This document shows, piece by piece, positions 16,737 to 24,680 of a DNA stretch of 64,000 nt; the first letter of the stretch is position 1; every line of letters starts with the position of its first letter. The translations under genes and the position numbers were made by a program. Source of the stretch: an uncultured bacterium (GTDB taxonomy: Bacteria; Verrucomicrobiota; Lentisphaeria; Victivallales; UBA1829); the NCBI GenBank assembly GCA_902762495.1, contig CACWOL010000008.1, positions 1 through 64,000 of the forward strand, in the 5' to 3' direction. The notes under the pieces were generated by a model. It ran no database searches and was not told the DNA's origin. It saw only the letters and a list, made by a program, of their open reading frames with translations.

Positions 16737-17375
16737 ATGGAACAGCATACGATGACCGAACCCGATTTCTCGAACGTCGAAACAGCAGGATGCCCCGCGG
16801 GCGACGCGGGACGCGACATGATCCTCCGCATGAACCGCGAACACGGCCCGCTCCGGGCGTGGGGATTCGCGCACATCCCCGTCGGCCAGTCCGTGCTGGA
16901 CGTGGGGTGCGGCGCGGGCGCGGCGCTGCGCGAACTGTCGGAACAATACCCCGAAGCCATGCTGACCGGGTGCGACATCTCTCCGCTCGCGGTCGAGACG
17001 GCGACGGCGCTGAATGAAGGCCTCGTGAAGACGGGGCGGATGCGTTTTTTACGGTGCGGCGTGCCGGATCTGCCGTTTGGGGATGGTGAATTTGACACGG
17101 TGTTTTCGGTCGAGAGCCTGTATTTCTGGCCGGACCAGGTCGCCGGATTGCGCGAGATACGGCGCGTGCTTGCTCCGGGCGGATGGTTCATGACCGCGCT
17201 GGAGATGGTCGGCGGCATGATGAACGAACGCCAGCTCGCGATCGTGGAGCATCTGAAGATGGTCTGCCCGACGCGGGACGAACTGCGCGGACTGATGACC
17301 GGGGCGGGATTTACCGACGTGACGGTCGAGCTCGAACCGGAACACCGCTGGCTGTGCGCCGCCGGGCGCAAATAG
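16737..17375 (+). CDS. Class I SAM-dependent methyltransferase (methyltransf_11 type)
   Basis: A predicted cytoplasmic SAM methyltransferase of 212 residues. Motif I is 'VLDVGCGAGAALRELSEQYP', followed by 'LTGCDISPLAVETA', 'PDLPFGDGEFDTVFSVESLY' and 'EIRRVLAPGGWFM'. The substrate is not recognisable; the layout resembles enzymes acting on small molecules. ATG 16737 is the first start after the promoter but lacks a clear ribosome site, while ATG 16752 in the same frame has GGAA about 9 bp upstream and is a good alternative. The next gene is convergent 10 bp away. Confidence 0.85.
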   Translation: MEQHTMTEPDFSNVETAGCPAGDAGRDMILRMNREHGPLRAWGFAHIPVGQSVLDVGCGAGAALRELSEQYPEAMLTGCDISPLAVETATALNEGLVKTGRMRFLRCGVPDLPFGDGEFDTVFSVESLYFWPDQVAGLREIRRVLAPGGWFMTALEMVGGMMNERQLAIVEHLKMVCPTRDELRGLMTGAGFTDVTVELEPEHRWLCAAGRK

Positions 17376-17397
17376 AAAAAGCTCCTCAGTCGAGGAG
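17376..17397 (-). terminator. Terminator overlapping the stop codon of the membrane protein gene
   Basis: On the minus strand, stem CTCCTC / loop GACT / GAGGAG followed by CTTTTTC. The TGA stop starts in the loop, so the hairpin uses the last codons of the gene. Confidence 0.55.
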
Positions 17398-18954
17398 GAT
17401 GAGGCGGTACGCGCAGACGACCGCCGCGAACACGACCGGGCCGAGCGGGAAGCACAGGCTCACGGCGAACATCCCGAGCGAGACGATCACGCCCAAAAGG
17501 AACGCGAGCGGGATCGCCGGTCCCGGCTGAATCCATTCCTTCATGCGGGCGCGAATCGACCAGGCGGCGAAAAGCACGCCGCTGTATAATCTCAGTGAGG
17601 AAAGAACCGGATCGGATATCCGCCACCAGAAGAACGCCCATCCGAACAACAGCGCCACCAGCAGATACAGGATGAAGCGCCCAACGGGATTTTCCGCGAT
17701 TCTTTTTGTCAGTTTCCACCCCCAGTTCCCGTTGCACTCATACAGAAGCAGTACCAGGATGATGACGAACAGCGCCAGAGGCGCTCCCCAATCCGGCATC
17801 TGCTCCAGCGAGAACATCATAAACAGCGCGAGCACGCCCGTGAGGTAGAACATGTCCTCGAATGCGCGGAACGCCTGTTTGTGGACGGGTTTCCATGAGA
17901 TGAAGTAGCGCAGGAACGGGTAGGCGGCGAGGAGAATGCCGAGAATCCAGGCGCAGACCGTCCGGACCGGGAATCCATTTGGAAAAAAGCGCCTCAGTTT
18001 CGGCATGCTCCGCGCGCGTGCGAAGACGGCGCGGAACGGCGTGAATGCTCTTTGGGGAATTGCGATATTGTGGGCGGCTTCAAGCAGTCCGGCGGGGATC
18101 GAATCGGAGTAAGCTTCGTCCAGCACAAGTCCGATGGCGTTGTCGGGGATGCCTTCGCCGTCGTAGTATCCGGCGAGTTCCGCCGTGGCGCTCAGTTTGT
18201 CCAGCTCGAAGACCGGCTCGGAGTCGAGTCCCGAGGCGAGGATCACGCGGTCGCCGAAACAGAACGCGCCCGCGTTGCCGAACGAACGGCGCAGGAACGC
18301 GAGGATGCAGGCTGAAACTTCCGGGCTGTGGTCCGGCGGCAGGACGACCGCGAAGACGCCGCCGGAGTTCATAGCCTCGTCTTTCATCAGATCGAAGAAC
18401 GCGGAAGACCAGAGCAGGGTCTTCCGGGAGAAAAGATGGCCGGGGTACGCGCAGTCCAGCAGAATCACGTCGAATGTGTGTGCATTTGCGCCGGATTGAC
18501 CGATGGTCCGTTTCAGGGATCCGGCTTCACGGTCCGGTCTGTCCCAAAGAGGATTCTTGAGCGGATGATAGTCCCGGCGAAAATGGTTCCAAAACTGAGA
18601 AAAAGCATTCCATGGTCCGCCGAGACCGAAATCCGGGACTGACGCCGGATCGATCACGACGAGGCTGTCCTCGAATTTACGTAACTCAGGAAATGCGACG
18701 TCTTTTTTCCAGTAGGATTCCGGATAATCGGTCAGGATCAGCACGCGCGGTGCGAGCTTGCCGGAGGAGAATGCGACGGCGGCGGTTTGCAGGCGGAGCC
18801 GGGCGGCCATGGCGTTGTCCGTGCTGTCACGCGGCGGGACAATGTCCTTTCTAGAAGACAGCGGACCGCCGCACAGAAACGCGAGGATGAGCGCCGCGGC
18901 GAAGACGATCCGCCAGCGGGCGGGGACGGGCGTTTGTGCTCGGAAATCAGCCAT
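17386..18954 (-). CDS. Membrane protein with spermidine-synthase-like soluble region, unknown function
   Basis: A 522-residue protein. It has an N-terminal membrane segment (about 15-30) and then a soluble region of about 270 residues. The stretch 'FDVILLDCAYPGHLFSRKTLLWSSAFFDLMK' followed by 'GGVFAVVLPP' resembles the 'DvIlvDlpdP' and 'GG' motifs of spermidine-synthase-like proteins. At least seven hydrophobic helices then fill about 320-520. No aminopropyl-transfer or intact SAM-binding residues are visible, so it may be a degenerate member of the membrane spermidine-synthase-like families common in Verrucomicrobia and Planctomycetes. It lies downstream of the LysM gene in the same orientation. 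Confidence 0.6.
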   Translation of the reverse strand: MADFRAQTPVPARWRIVFAAALILAFLCGGPLSSRKDIVPPRDSTDNAMAARLRLQTAAVAFSSGKLAPRVLILTDYPESYWKKDVAFPELRKFEDSLVVIDPASVPDFGLGGPWNAFSQFWNHFRRDYHPLKNPLWDRPDREAGSLKRTIGQSGANAHTFDVILLDCAYPGHLFSRKTLLWSSAFFDLMKDEAMNSGGVFAVVLPPDHSPEVSACILAFLRRSFGNAGAFCFGDRVILASGLDSEPVFELDKLSATAELAGYYDGEGIPDNAIGLVLDEAYSDSIPAGLLEAAHNIAIPQRAFTPFRAVFARARSMPKLRRFFPNGFPVRTVCAWILGILLAAYPFLRYFISWKPVHKQAFRAFEDMFYLTGVLALFMMFSLEQMPDWGAPLALFVIILVLLLYECNGNWGWKLTKRIAENPVGRFILYLLVALLFGWAFFWWRISDPVLSSLRLYSGVLFAAWSIRARMKEWIQPGPAIPLAFLLGVIVSLGMFAVSLCFPLGPVVFAAVVCAYRLILLD

Positions 18955-18974
18955 GAGACGTTCTGAACGGTCTT

Positions 18975-19009
18975 AAAAAAAGCGACCCGCAAAAGGATTT
19001 GCGGATCGC
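18975..19009 (-). terminator. Intrinsic terminator after the LysM lipoprotein gene
   Basis: Minus strand GCGATCCGCAA / TTGCGGGTCGC stem (one mismatch), followed directly by seven T. It separates the LysM gene from the membrane protein gene. Confidence 0.8.
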
Positions 19010-19028
19010 GGATTCGTGAGGTCTTCGC

Positions 19029-20324
19029 TCAGAAAAGCGGCATTTTGACGGCCGTTCCGGCGGGGATCTTCTGTCCGGACTTGAACTCGGGGTTCAGGCG
19101 GATCAGGTCTTCGAGGTTGCGGTCGTGGATGTTTGCGACTTCTTCGAGCGTGGATTCGGAGTCGATCTGGACGGAGATGACGTCGGCGTCGTCAAGCGCG
19201 GAGACGGACGCAAGGCCGGAGGAAGCGGTGCTGCTCGTCGCGGGCTTCGCGGTCGTAGTGGTCGGCGCGGGAGTCGAAGTCGAGGCGGACGCGGAACCGG
19301 AATTGCCGCCCATGGAGGAACCGCCGATGGGTTCGACGACGCCGCCCGAGCCTTCGCCGCCCTTCGTCTGCGAGGTCGTCGCGGGCTTCGTAGTGGCGGG
19401 TTCGGTCTTCGTCGTGGTGGACGTGGCCGTCGCGGGCTTCGTCGTGGAAGCGGGCTCGGTCTTCGTGGTGGTCGCGGGTTTCGTGGTGGTGGTTGTCGCA
19501 GCCTTTGCGCCGGCGGCCGGGATGACGAGCGTCTGGCCGACGCGGAGCGTGGCCTTAGGATCGACCTTGTTCGCCGCGACGAGGTCGGCGAGCTTCACGT
19601 GGTGACGGTATGCGATCATGCTGAGGTTGTCACCGCTCTTCACGACGTAGAGGGTCTCGCCGTCTTTCGTAACGGGCTGCGCCTTCGTTGCGGTCGAGGT
19701 CGTCGCGGGCTTCGTCGTGGTCGCGGAGGTGGTCGCAGGTTTCGTTTCCTGCTTCTTCTCCTGCTTCTTCTCGACGGGCTTGCCGACGGCGTTCTTGGCA
19801 TCCGGCGGAATCATGAGGACCTGGCCGACCTTGAGCGGGGCCTTTTCGTCGATGCCGTTGATCTCGGCGAGGCGCGCCACGGAAACGCCGTAGACCATGC
19901 CGATGCCCCACAGCGTGTCGCCCTTCACGACCTTATATTCCACGGAGCCTTCCGGCGCGTTGCTCTTCGCGGTCTGATCCTGATCGACGGGCTGGAGCGT
20001 AGTCGTACCCTGCTGCGCGGAGGCGTCGCCGCTCTGAGCGGAAGAACCGCCCTGCGCCGCGGATGCGCCGTCCTGCTTGCCAGCCTGCGTTTTGTCTTCG
20101 ACCGGGCCGACCGGGACTTCATCGTCGATGAAGATGACTTCGGTGTCGGTGATTTCTTCGCCGTTGGAGATGACGGTGTGGGTTTTCGTGGTGGTTTCAC
20201 CCGTGTAGGGCTCTTCGACGAACGTGCCGCCGGGGACGCGGATGGGCTTGTCGGCGCAGGCGGTGAGGAGAATTGCGGCGACCGCGGCGGACGCGGGGAT
20301 GACGATGCGGAACTTGGCATTCAT
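19029..20324 (-). CDS. LysM-domain lipoprotein, predicted peptidoglycan-binding
   Basis: A 431-residue cell-envelope lipoprotein with signal and lipobox 'AAILLTAC' (Cys about residue 23). Two clear LysM domains are at about 130-175 ('YKVVKGDTLWGIGMVYGV') and 220-265 ('YVVKSGDNLSMIAYRHHV'). A third, degenerate LysM-like segment ends the protein ('ESTLEEVANIHDRNLEDL', 'GQKIPAGTAVKMP'). They are joined by long Thr/Lys/Pro/Ala repeats. No catalytic domain is present, so it is likely a structural or anchoring protein. It has its own promoter (20409-20436), GGAGGT ribosome site and terminator. Confidence 0.88.
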   Translation of the reverse strand: MNAKFRIVIPASAAVAAILLTACADKPIRVPGGTFVEEPYTGETTTKTHTVISNGEEITDTEVIFIDDEVPVGPVEDKTQAGKQDGASAAQGGSSAQSGDASAQQGTTTLQPVDQDQTAKSNAPEGSVEYKVVKGDTLWGIGMVYGVSVARLAEINGIDEKAPLKVGQVLMIPPDAKNAVGKPVEKKQEKKQETKPATTSATTTKPATTSTATKAQPVTKDGETLYVVKSGDNLSMIAYRHHVKLADLVAANKVDPKATLRVGQTLVIPAAGAKAATTTTTKPATTTKTEPASTTKPATATSTTTKTEPATTKPATTSQTKGGEGSGGVVEPIGGSSMGGNSGSASASTSTPAPTTTTAKPATSSTASSGLASVSALDDADVISVQIDSESTLEEVANIHDRNLEDLIRLNPEFKSGQKIPAGTAVKMPLF

Positions 20325-20408
20325 GACGGGTGAAACCTCCGAAAAAGTTATTTGAATTTCAAAATACGTAGTAGCGGTTGATGTCCCGGAAAAAGAACAT
20401 CACCATAT

Positions 20409-20436
20409 ATTGTAAGGCAAAAAGCCGATATTTCAA
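20409..20436 (-). promoter_or_regulatory. Promoter for the LysM lipoprotein
   Basis: Minus strand TTGAAA, 16 bp, TACAAT. The leader to the ATG is about 75 nt and ends in GGAGGT. Confidence 0.6.
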
Positions 20437-20514
20437 ATGAAGTCCGGCCTTTTTTTTGACTTTTTTTGCGTTTTTTTCCGCAAAGGGGGCGCGGACGGGG
20501 AAAAAGAGGCGGAT

Positions 20515-23082
20515 TTACGCCTTTTTCGCGGCTTTTTTGCCTGCCGGAATCCTGTTTGCATACGCGATCAGCGTGGACGGTTTCACGCCCTTCAGATCAC
20601 GTTTGATGCGGCGGTTCACTTCCGCCCGCGTGAGCTTGTCGAGCTGTTCGCGGCGCGTCCACGGCTGAAGCGCGTCCCCGGTCAGGAACTGTTCGAGCGC
20701 GGACTGTTTCGCGAGAGACCCGGACGGCGAAGCGTCGAACGCGTATTTCTGAGCGGCGAGCGCGCTGTCGAACTCGTCCTTGTCGAGCCCGGACGAGGCG
20801 AGGCGGCGGAATTCGTCGAGAAGCAGGCCGCGCACTTCCCGCGCGTTTTCGTCCGCGGTGGAGGCGGCGAACGCCGAGATGCCTGTGCCGAACCCGTACA
20901 TGCGCACGAATCCGGTCCAGTACGCGAGCCCCTTCTCGCCGCGCACCTTCTTGAAGAGTTTCGCCGACATGCCGTTCTCGGCGTTCAGCACCAGGTCCCA
21001 CGCCGAATCGGCGGTCTCCACGCCGCATGAACGGAATCCGCAGGTCACGACCGCTTGGTTGCGCTGTTCCAGCGCGAATTCGAGGTCGAACGGCTTATTC
21101 AATTTAGGCGGCGCGGGGCGTTTCGGCGCGGGCGCGTTCCAATGTCCGGCGGAGAATATCTCCTGCGCGGCTTCGAGGGCCTGTTTCCGCGTGATCGCGC
21201 CGGAGAATGCCATGCATGCGGACGGCGCGGAAAGCACGCGTTTGAGGTAGAAATCCTTCAGTTTTGAAGCCGAGGCTTTTTTGAGCGCGGCGAGCGAGGC
21301 TTCCGGGCCGCGTCCGTACGGATGCGACGCTCCGAACAGGTGTTCCTTCAGGCGCGCGAACGCGACCGTGTCGGGCTGGAGCAGCGAGCTTTCGATCTCG
21401 CGGATCAGGTTCACTTTTTCGCGTTCGACGGCGTCGGCGGGGAACCTCGGATTCCCCGCGAGAAGCGAGGCGATCCTGACGGCGTGGCGGAAGCTTTTGA
21501 GCGGGAACTGAAGCGAGAGGAACATGGAGTTGTTGCCCGCGGTGCAGTCGGCTTCGATGGCGTAGTCCGCAAGATATTCGTTCAGCTTCACCTCGTCGTA
21601 GCTGCCCGCGCCGCAGAACAGAGTCTCGGAAACGAGGCGCGAGAACAGGCTTTCCGAGGCGAACTCGAAAGCCGCCGCGCAGGGCAGCACGAGCGTGATC
21701 TCCGCCATCGTCCGCGAACGGTCCTCCAGGAGCAGTACGGTTTGGCCGGATTTTGCGGTTTCGACGACCGGACGGGGCAAGGCGGGCGCGGCTTTCTTGC
21801 GAGAAGTCTTTTTCGAGCTGTCCGCAGGAGACATCCGCACGCAGGTGAGGTCGTCGGGCGAGAGCATGGTATCGAGGATGCTCATCACGTCGCCGGGCGT
21901 GACGGCGTCGAGGTCGCGCAGCATGGCCTGGAGGTCGCAGCTGCCGTTGATGCGGACCGCGCCGGAGAGGAGCGCTGCAAACCCGGACGGGGTTTCGAAG
22001 CGGCTGAGGATTTCGCATTCGACGGCAGCGCGGGCGCGTTCGATCTCGCGCTTCGTGACGGGATGTTTCCTGAAATCGTCGAGCACGGCGAGGAATCCCG
22101 CCTGCATGGCATCGAGCTTCGCGGGGTCGCCCTCGAACGCCGTGAAGAAGAAGCCCTGTCCGTCCTGGAACATCAGGTAATCCGCCCATGAGCTCGAGAT
22201 CAGCTCGTTTTCGATGTGCATGGCGCGGTAGACTCGGCCGGAATCGTCGTCGAGCAGGAACGCCAGCACGCGGAGCGCGGCGTTCGCGCGCGCATTGAGG
22301 TCGTGCAGCTGCCAGCCGAACGCCAGATACGCCAGCGAATCCTTCCAGGTCAGCTCGGCCGAGTGGCGGCCGGACCGCCTGAAAGGGCGCGCGGGAACGG
22401 TATCGTCGAAGGAATCGGTCTGCCAGTCTTCGAGCTTTGCGCGGAGTTCCGCGAGCACAGCGTCCGCGTCGAACCGCCCGGCGATAAAGAACGTCATGCG
22501 TTCGGGCGTGTAGCGTCTGCTGTGGTACGCCGCCATCTGTTCGCGCGTGACGGATTCGAGCATGTGGTCGTAGCCGATGATCGGCACGCGGTACGGACTG
22601 CCGCGGAAGAGTTCGCCGAGCATGTTCTCATAGACGGCGAGGCGGGGATTGTCCAGGCGCATGCGGCTCTCGTTCAGGATTACGTCCTTCTCACGGGCGA
22701 ATTCGTCCTCGGGGAAGAGCGGTTCGCGCATCATGGAGGCGAGCATGCGGACGCCCTCGACGGCGTTCGCGGCGGGGAGGTTGATGTAGTAGAACGTCTG
22801 GTCCTGGCTGGTGAACGCGTTCAGGTTGCCGCCGCAGGCGTTCACACGGTCAGCGATCTCCGAGCCGCCGGGATAGCTCTTCGTGCCGTTGAACATCATG
22901 TGCTCGAGGAAATGCGACAGGCCACTGCCGAGGTCGGCTCCCTCGAACGCGCTGCCGGTGTTCACGCAGACGTTGCAACTGACCGTGCGGACGCCTGGCA
23001 TGGGGCAGAGAAAGACGCGGATGCCGTTAGCGAGGCGGTGTTCGCGGACGAGGTCGAGCAGGGGCAGGGCGGTATCAGGCAT
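20515..23082 (-). CDS. M16 family zinc metallopeptidase, two-lobed
   Basis: An 855-residue insulinase-family protease. The N-terminal lobe has the inverted zinc motif HxxEH in 'LSHFLEHMMFNGTKSYPG' (about residue 57) and the distal Glu in 'EKDVILNESRMRL'. The second half ('GQTVLLLEDRSRTMAEITLV', 'EKGLAYWTGFVRMYGFGTG') is the catalytically inactive lobe, as in pitrilysin-type clamshell enzymes. No signal peptide is evident, so it is probably cytoplasmic, degrading peptides. It is third in an operon after the TPR-like membrane protein and the Minf_1886 protein, 39 bp downstream of the latter. Confidence 0.92.
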   Translation of the reverse strand: MPDTALPLLDLVREHRLANGIRVFLCPMPGVRTVSCNVCVNTGSAFEGADLGSGLSHFLEHMMFNGTKSYPGGSEIADRVNACGGNLNAFTSQDQTFYYINLPAANAVEGVRMLASMMREPLFPEDEFAREKDVILNESRMRLDNPRLAVYENMLGELFRGSPYRVPIIGYDHMLESVTREQMAAYHSRRYTPERMTFFIAGRFDADAVLAELRAKLEDWQTDSFDDTVPARPFRRSGRHSAELTWKDSLAYLAFGWQLHDLNARANAALRVLAFLLDDDSGRVYRAMHIENELISSSWADYLMFQDGQGFFFTAFEGDPAKLDAMQAGFLAVLDDFRKHPVTKREIERARAAVECEILSRFETPSGFAALLSGAVRINGSCDLQAMLRDLDAVTPGDVMSILDTMLSPDDLTCVRMSPADSSKKTSRKKAAPALPRPVVETAKSGQTVLLLEDRSRTMAEITLVLPCAAAFEFASESLFSRLVSETLFCGAGSYDEVKLNEYLADYAIEADCTAGNNSMFLSLQFPLKSFRHAVRIASLLAGNPRFPADAVEREKVNLIREIESSLLQPDTVAFARLKEHLFGASHPYGRGPEASLAALKKASASKLKDFYLKRVLSAPSACMAFSGAITRKQALEAAQEIFSAGHWNAPAPKRPAPPKLNKPFDLEFALEQRNQAVVTCGFRSCGVETADSAWDLVLNAENGMSAKLFKKVRGEKGLAYWTGFVRMYGFGTGISAFAASTADENAREVRGLLLDEFRRLASSGLDKDEFDSALAAQKYAFDASPSGSLAKQSALEQFLTGDALQPWTRREQLDKLTRAEVNRRIKRDLKGVKPSTLIAYANRIPAGKKAAKKA

Positions 23083-23121
23083 GGAAAGGTCTCCCGTTTG
23101 CGGGGAGGGCGGCCGCGCGGA

Positions 23122-23565
23122 TCAGACGTCGATGACCGGAAGCGGGCCGGGATCGGACGCGGGCGCTGGGCGGTTCCCGAAGCTGCGGCGTACGATCTCC
23201 TGCGTGACGTAGATCAGGTCGGGCACGCAGTCGAAATCCTCGATGCGGTCGTTCGGGCCGGCGGAGAGCACGCCTTCCTCGATGAGGTTGTAAACGATGT
23301 TGCCGGCGTCGCGTCCGCTGAGGAGGTTCCAGTAGCGGAGCATGTCCGGCGCAAGAAACATGTAGGTGCTGACCGCGTATTCGAGCATGCCCTGGATGAG
23401 CTGGGCGCCGCTTACATGGCGCGTGCCGAGCGGGCGTCCCTGCTTGGAGAGCTTGTTCACGGTGTAGGAGACGGCGTTGTTCATGAAGATGTAGGCGTGC
23501 GCGTCGTACCGGGAATCCTTTTCCAGGATCCGGAGGAGCGAGTCTTTCCATTCGAGTTCTTCCAT
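23122..23565 (-). CDS. Minf_1886 family protein (PVC-type conserved hypothetical)
   Basis: A 147-residue protein of unknown function. The pattern 'ILEKDSRYDAHAYIFMNNAV', 'RHVSGAQLIQGMLEYA', 'WNLLSGRDAGNIVYNLIEEG' matches what I know as the Minf_1886 family, largely restricted to Planctomycetes/Verrucomicrobia-type genomes. It is a useful lineage marker. No catalytic motif or membrane segment is apparent. It lies between the TPR-like membrane protein and the M16 peptidase on one strand. Confidence 0.82.
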   Translation of the reverse strand: MEELEWKDSLLRILEKDSRYDAHAYIFMNNAVSYTVNKLSKQGRPLGTRHVSGAQLIQGMLEYAVSTYMFLAPDMLRYWNLLSGRDAGNIVYNLIEEGVLSAGPNDRIEDFDCVPDLIYVTQEIVRRSFGNRPAPASDPGPLPVIDV

Positions 23566-23628
23566 GTCGGCCTCCCGCGGTCGGAATACTGTGCGAGTTC
23601 GGGCTTAAATCCGGGTCGCGCCGGACGG

Positions 23629-24426
23629 TCAGCGGTAGCGGACGTTCTGCTGGATGCGGGGCATCTTCGGCTCCTCCAGCATGAGGGCGTACCAGGCTTC
23701 GGCGAGCGGGGCGTTGGAGAACTGTTTGACCTTGCCGTTCAGCAGGAGTTCGCGGTTCTTCTCCAGCACCTCGTTCGAGGTCTGCTTGCGGGCGTCGGTG
23801 AGCGCGGCGATGGCGTCCTCGACGCGGTTCTGCTTCACGAGCATCCAGGAGTACGCGGCATACGGGATCACGGCGTTGTCGCCCTTGAAACGGCGCACGC
23901 GGGTCTTGAAGAACTTGTCGAGCTTCGGATCGTTGTTCTTGTACATGCGGACGAGCTTAATCGTGACGCTCTGCGGGTCAAAGAACAGGCATTTCGGGAG
24001 CAGCGCGTCGACCTCGTCGAACTTCTTCTGCTGGAACAGAAACGCCATCTTCATGGTGTTGACCTGGCGCTTCATGAGGAAACTCCACTTGAACAGCGGC
24101 TTGTACAGGTCGAGCGCCTCGATCATGCGGTCGAGCCCGGCCTGCTGTTCGCGCTCCAGGATCTGCATCATTTGTTTCGGGCTGCCGGTGGGACGGTGCA
24201 TCATGCGGTTCTGCATGCCCTGGATCTTCTGCTGGATCTCCAGCATCAGCGCCTGGAGTTTCTCGTTGATCTTCTTCGACTGCACGCGCAGGAGCAGCGA
24301 GATCACGAGGTGGACGACGAGGAAGACCGCGATCATCATGACGACGACGGCGGAAGTCGGCAGGCCGCGGTAGGACACGGCGCCGACGAGCAGAGAAGTG
24401 ATCAGGGAGATCAGAAGTGTCAGCAT
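23629..24426 (-). CDS. Membrane-anchored TPR-like helical protein, unknown function
   Basis: A 265-residue protein. Two N-terminal membrane segments (about 3-20 and 25-46) are followed by a coiled-coil stretch ('SKKINEKLQALMLEIQQKIQ'). An all-helical region after that has spaced repeats suggestive of TPRs ('MKMAFLFQQKKFDEVDALLP', 'YSWMLVKQNRVEDAIAALTD'). The C-terminus is basic. First gene of the operon with the Minf_1886 and M16 genes, with a promoter at 24468-24496. A scaffold or assembly role is only a guess. Confidence 0.7.
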   Translation of the reverse strand: MLTLLISLITSLLVGAVSYRGLPTSAVVVMMIAVFLVVHLVISLLLRVQSKKINEKLQALMLEIQQKIQGMQNRMMHRPTGSPKQMMQILEREQQAGLDRMIEALDLYKPLFKWSFLMKRQVNTMKMAFLFQQKKFDEVDALLPKCLFFDPQSVTIKLVRMYKNNDPKLDKFFKTRVRRFKGDNAVIPYAAYSWMLVKQNRVEDAIAALTDARKQTSNEVLEKNRELLLNGKVKQFSNAPLAEAWYALMLEEPKMPRIQQNVRYR

Positions 24427-24467
24427 AGTGAATACCTTTCAGGTGGAAAAATTCATATCAAACAAAT

Positions 24468-24496
24468 AAAATACACCGTATTCGGGAAAAAGGCAA
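24468..24496 (-). promoter_or_regulatory. Promoter for the TPR-like/Minf_1886/M16 operon
   Basis: Minus strand TTGCCT, 17 bp, TATTTT with TG directly before the -10 box. Confidence 0.6.
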
Positions 24497-24589
24497 CCCC
24501 GGAACCGGAAAAAGAGGGCTTGTATACCCTATTTTTTCAAAAGACAGAGCGCACGGACGCGAAGACGCGGAGCTTTCTTTTCGCCGGGA

Positions 24590-24617
24590 TTGCAATTTGA
24601 CGTTTTTGCTGTATATT
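24590..24617 (+). promoter_or_regulatory. Promoter for the YgiQ-family gene
   Basis: TTGCAA, 16 bp, TATATT with TG directly before the -10 box, 64 bp upstream of ATG 24681. Confidence 0.6.
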
Positions 24618-24680
24618 TGTTATGAAATAACCAATCATCCTTTTCTAAATCAGAACCATCCGCTTTCCGCACTGGAGACC

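Noticed and set aside
17386-18954. Functional spermidine synthase
   Set aside because: Only one DxxLLD...GG-like stretch resembles the family; the SAM-binding and catalytic residues are not recognisable and the C-terminal half is a multi-helix membrane domain.
22216-24600. 794-codon plus-strand open frame opposite the M16/Minf_1886/TPR operon
   Set aside because: Spans three convincing genes on the other strand, with composition typical of an antisense shadow.
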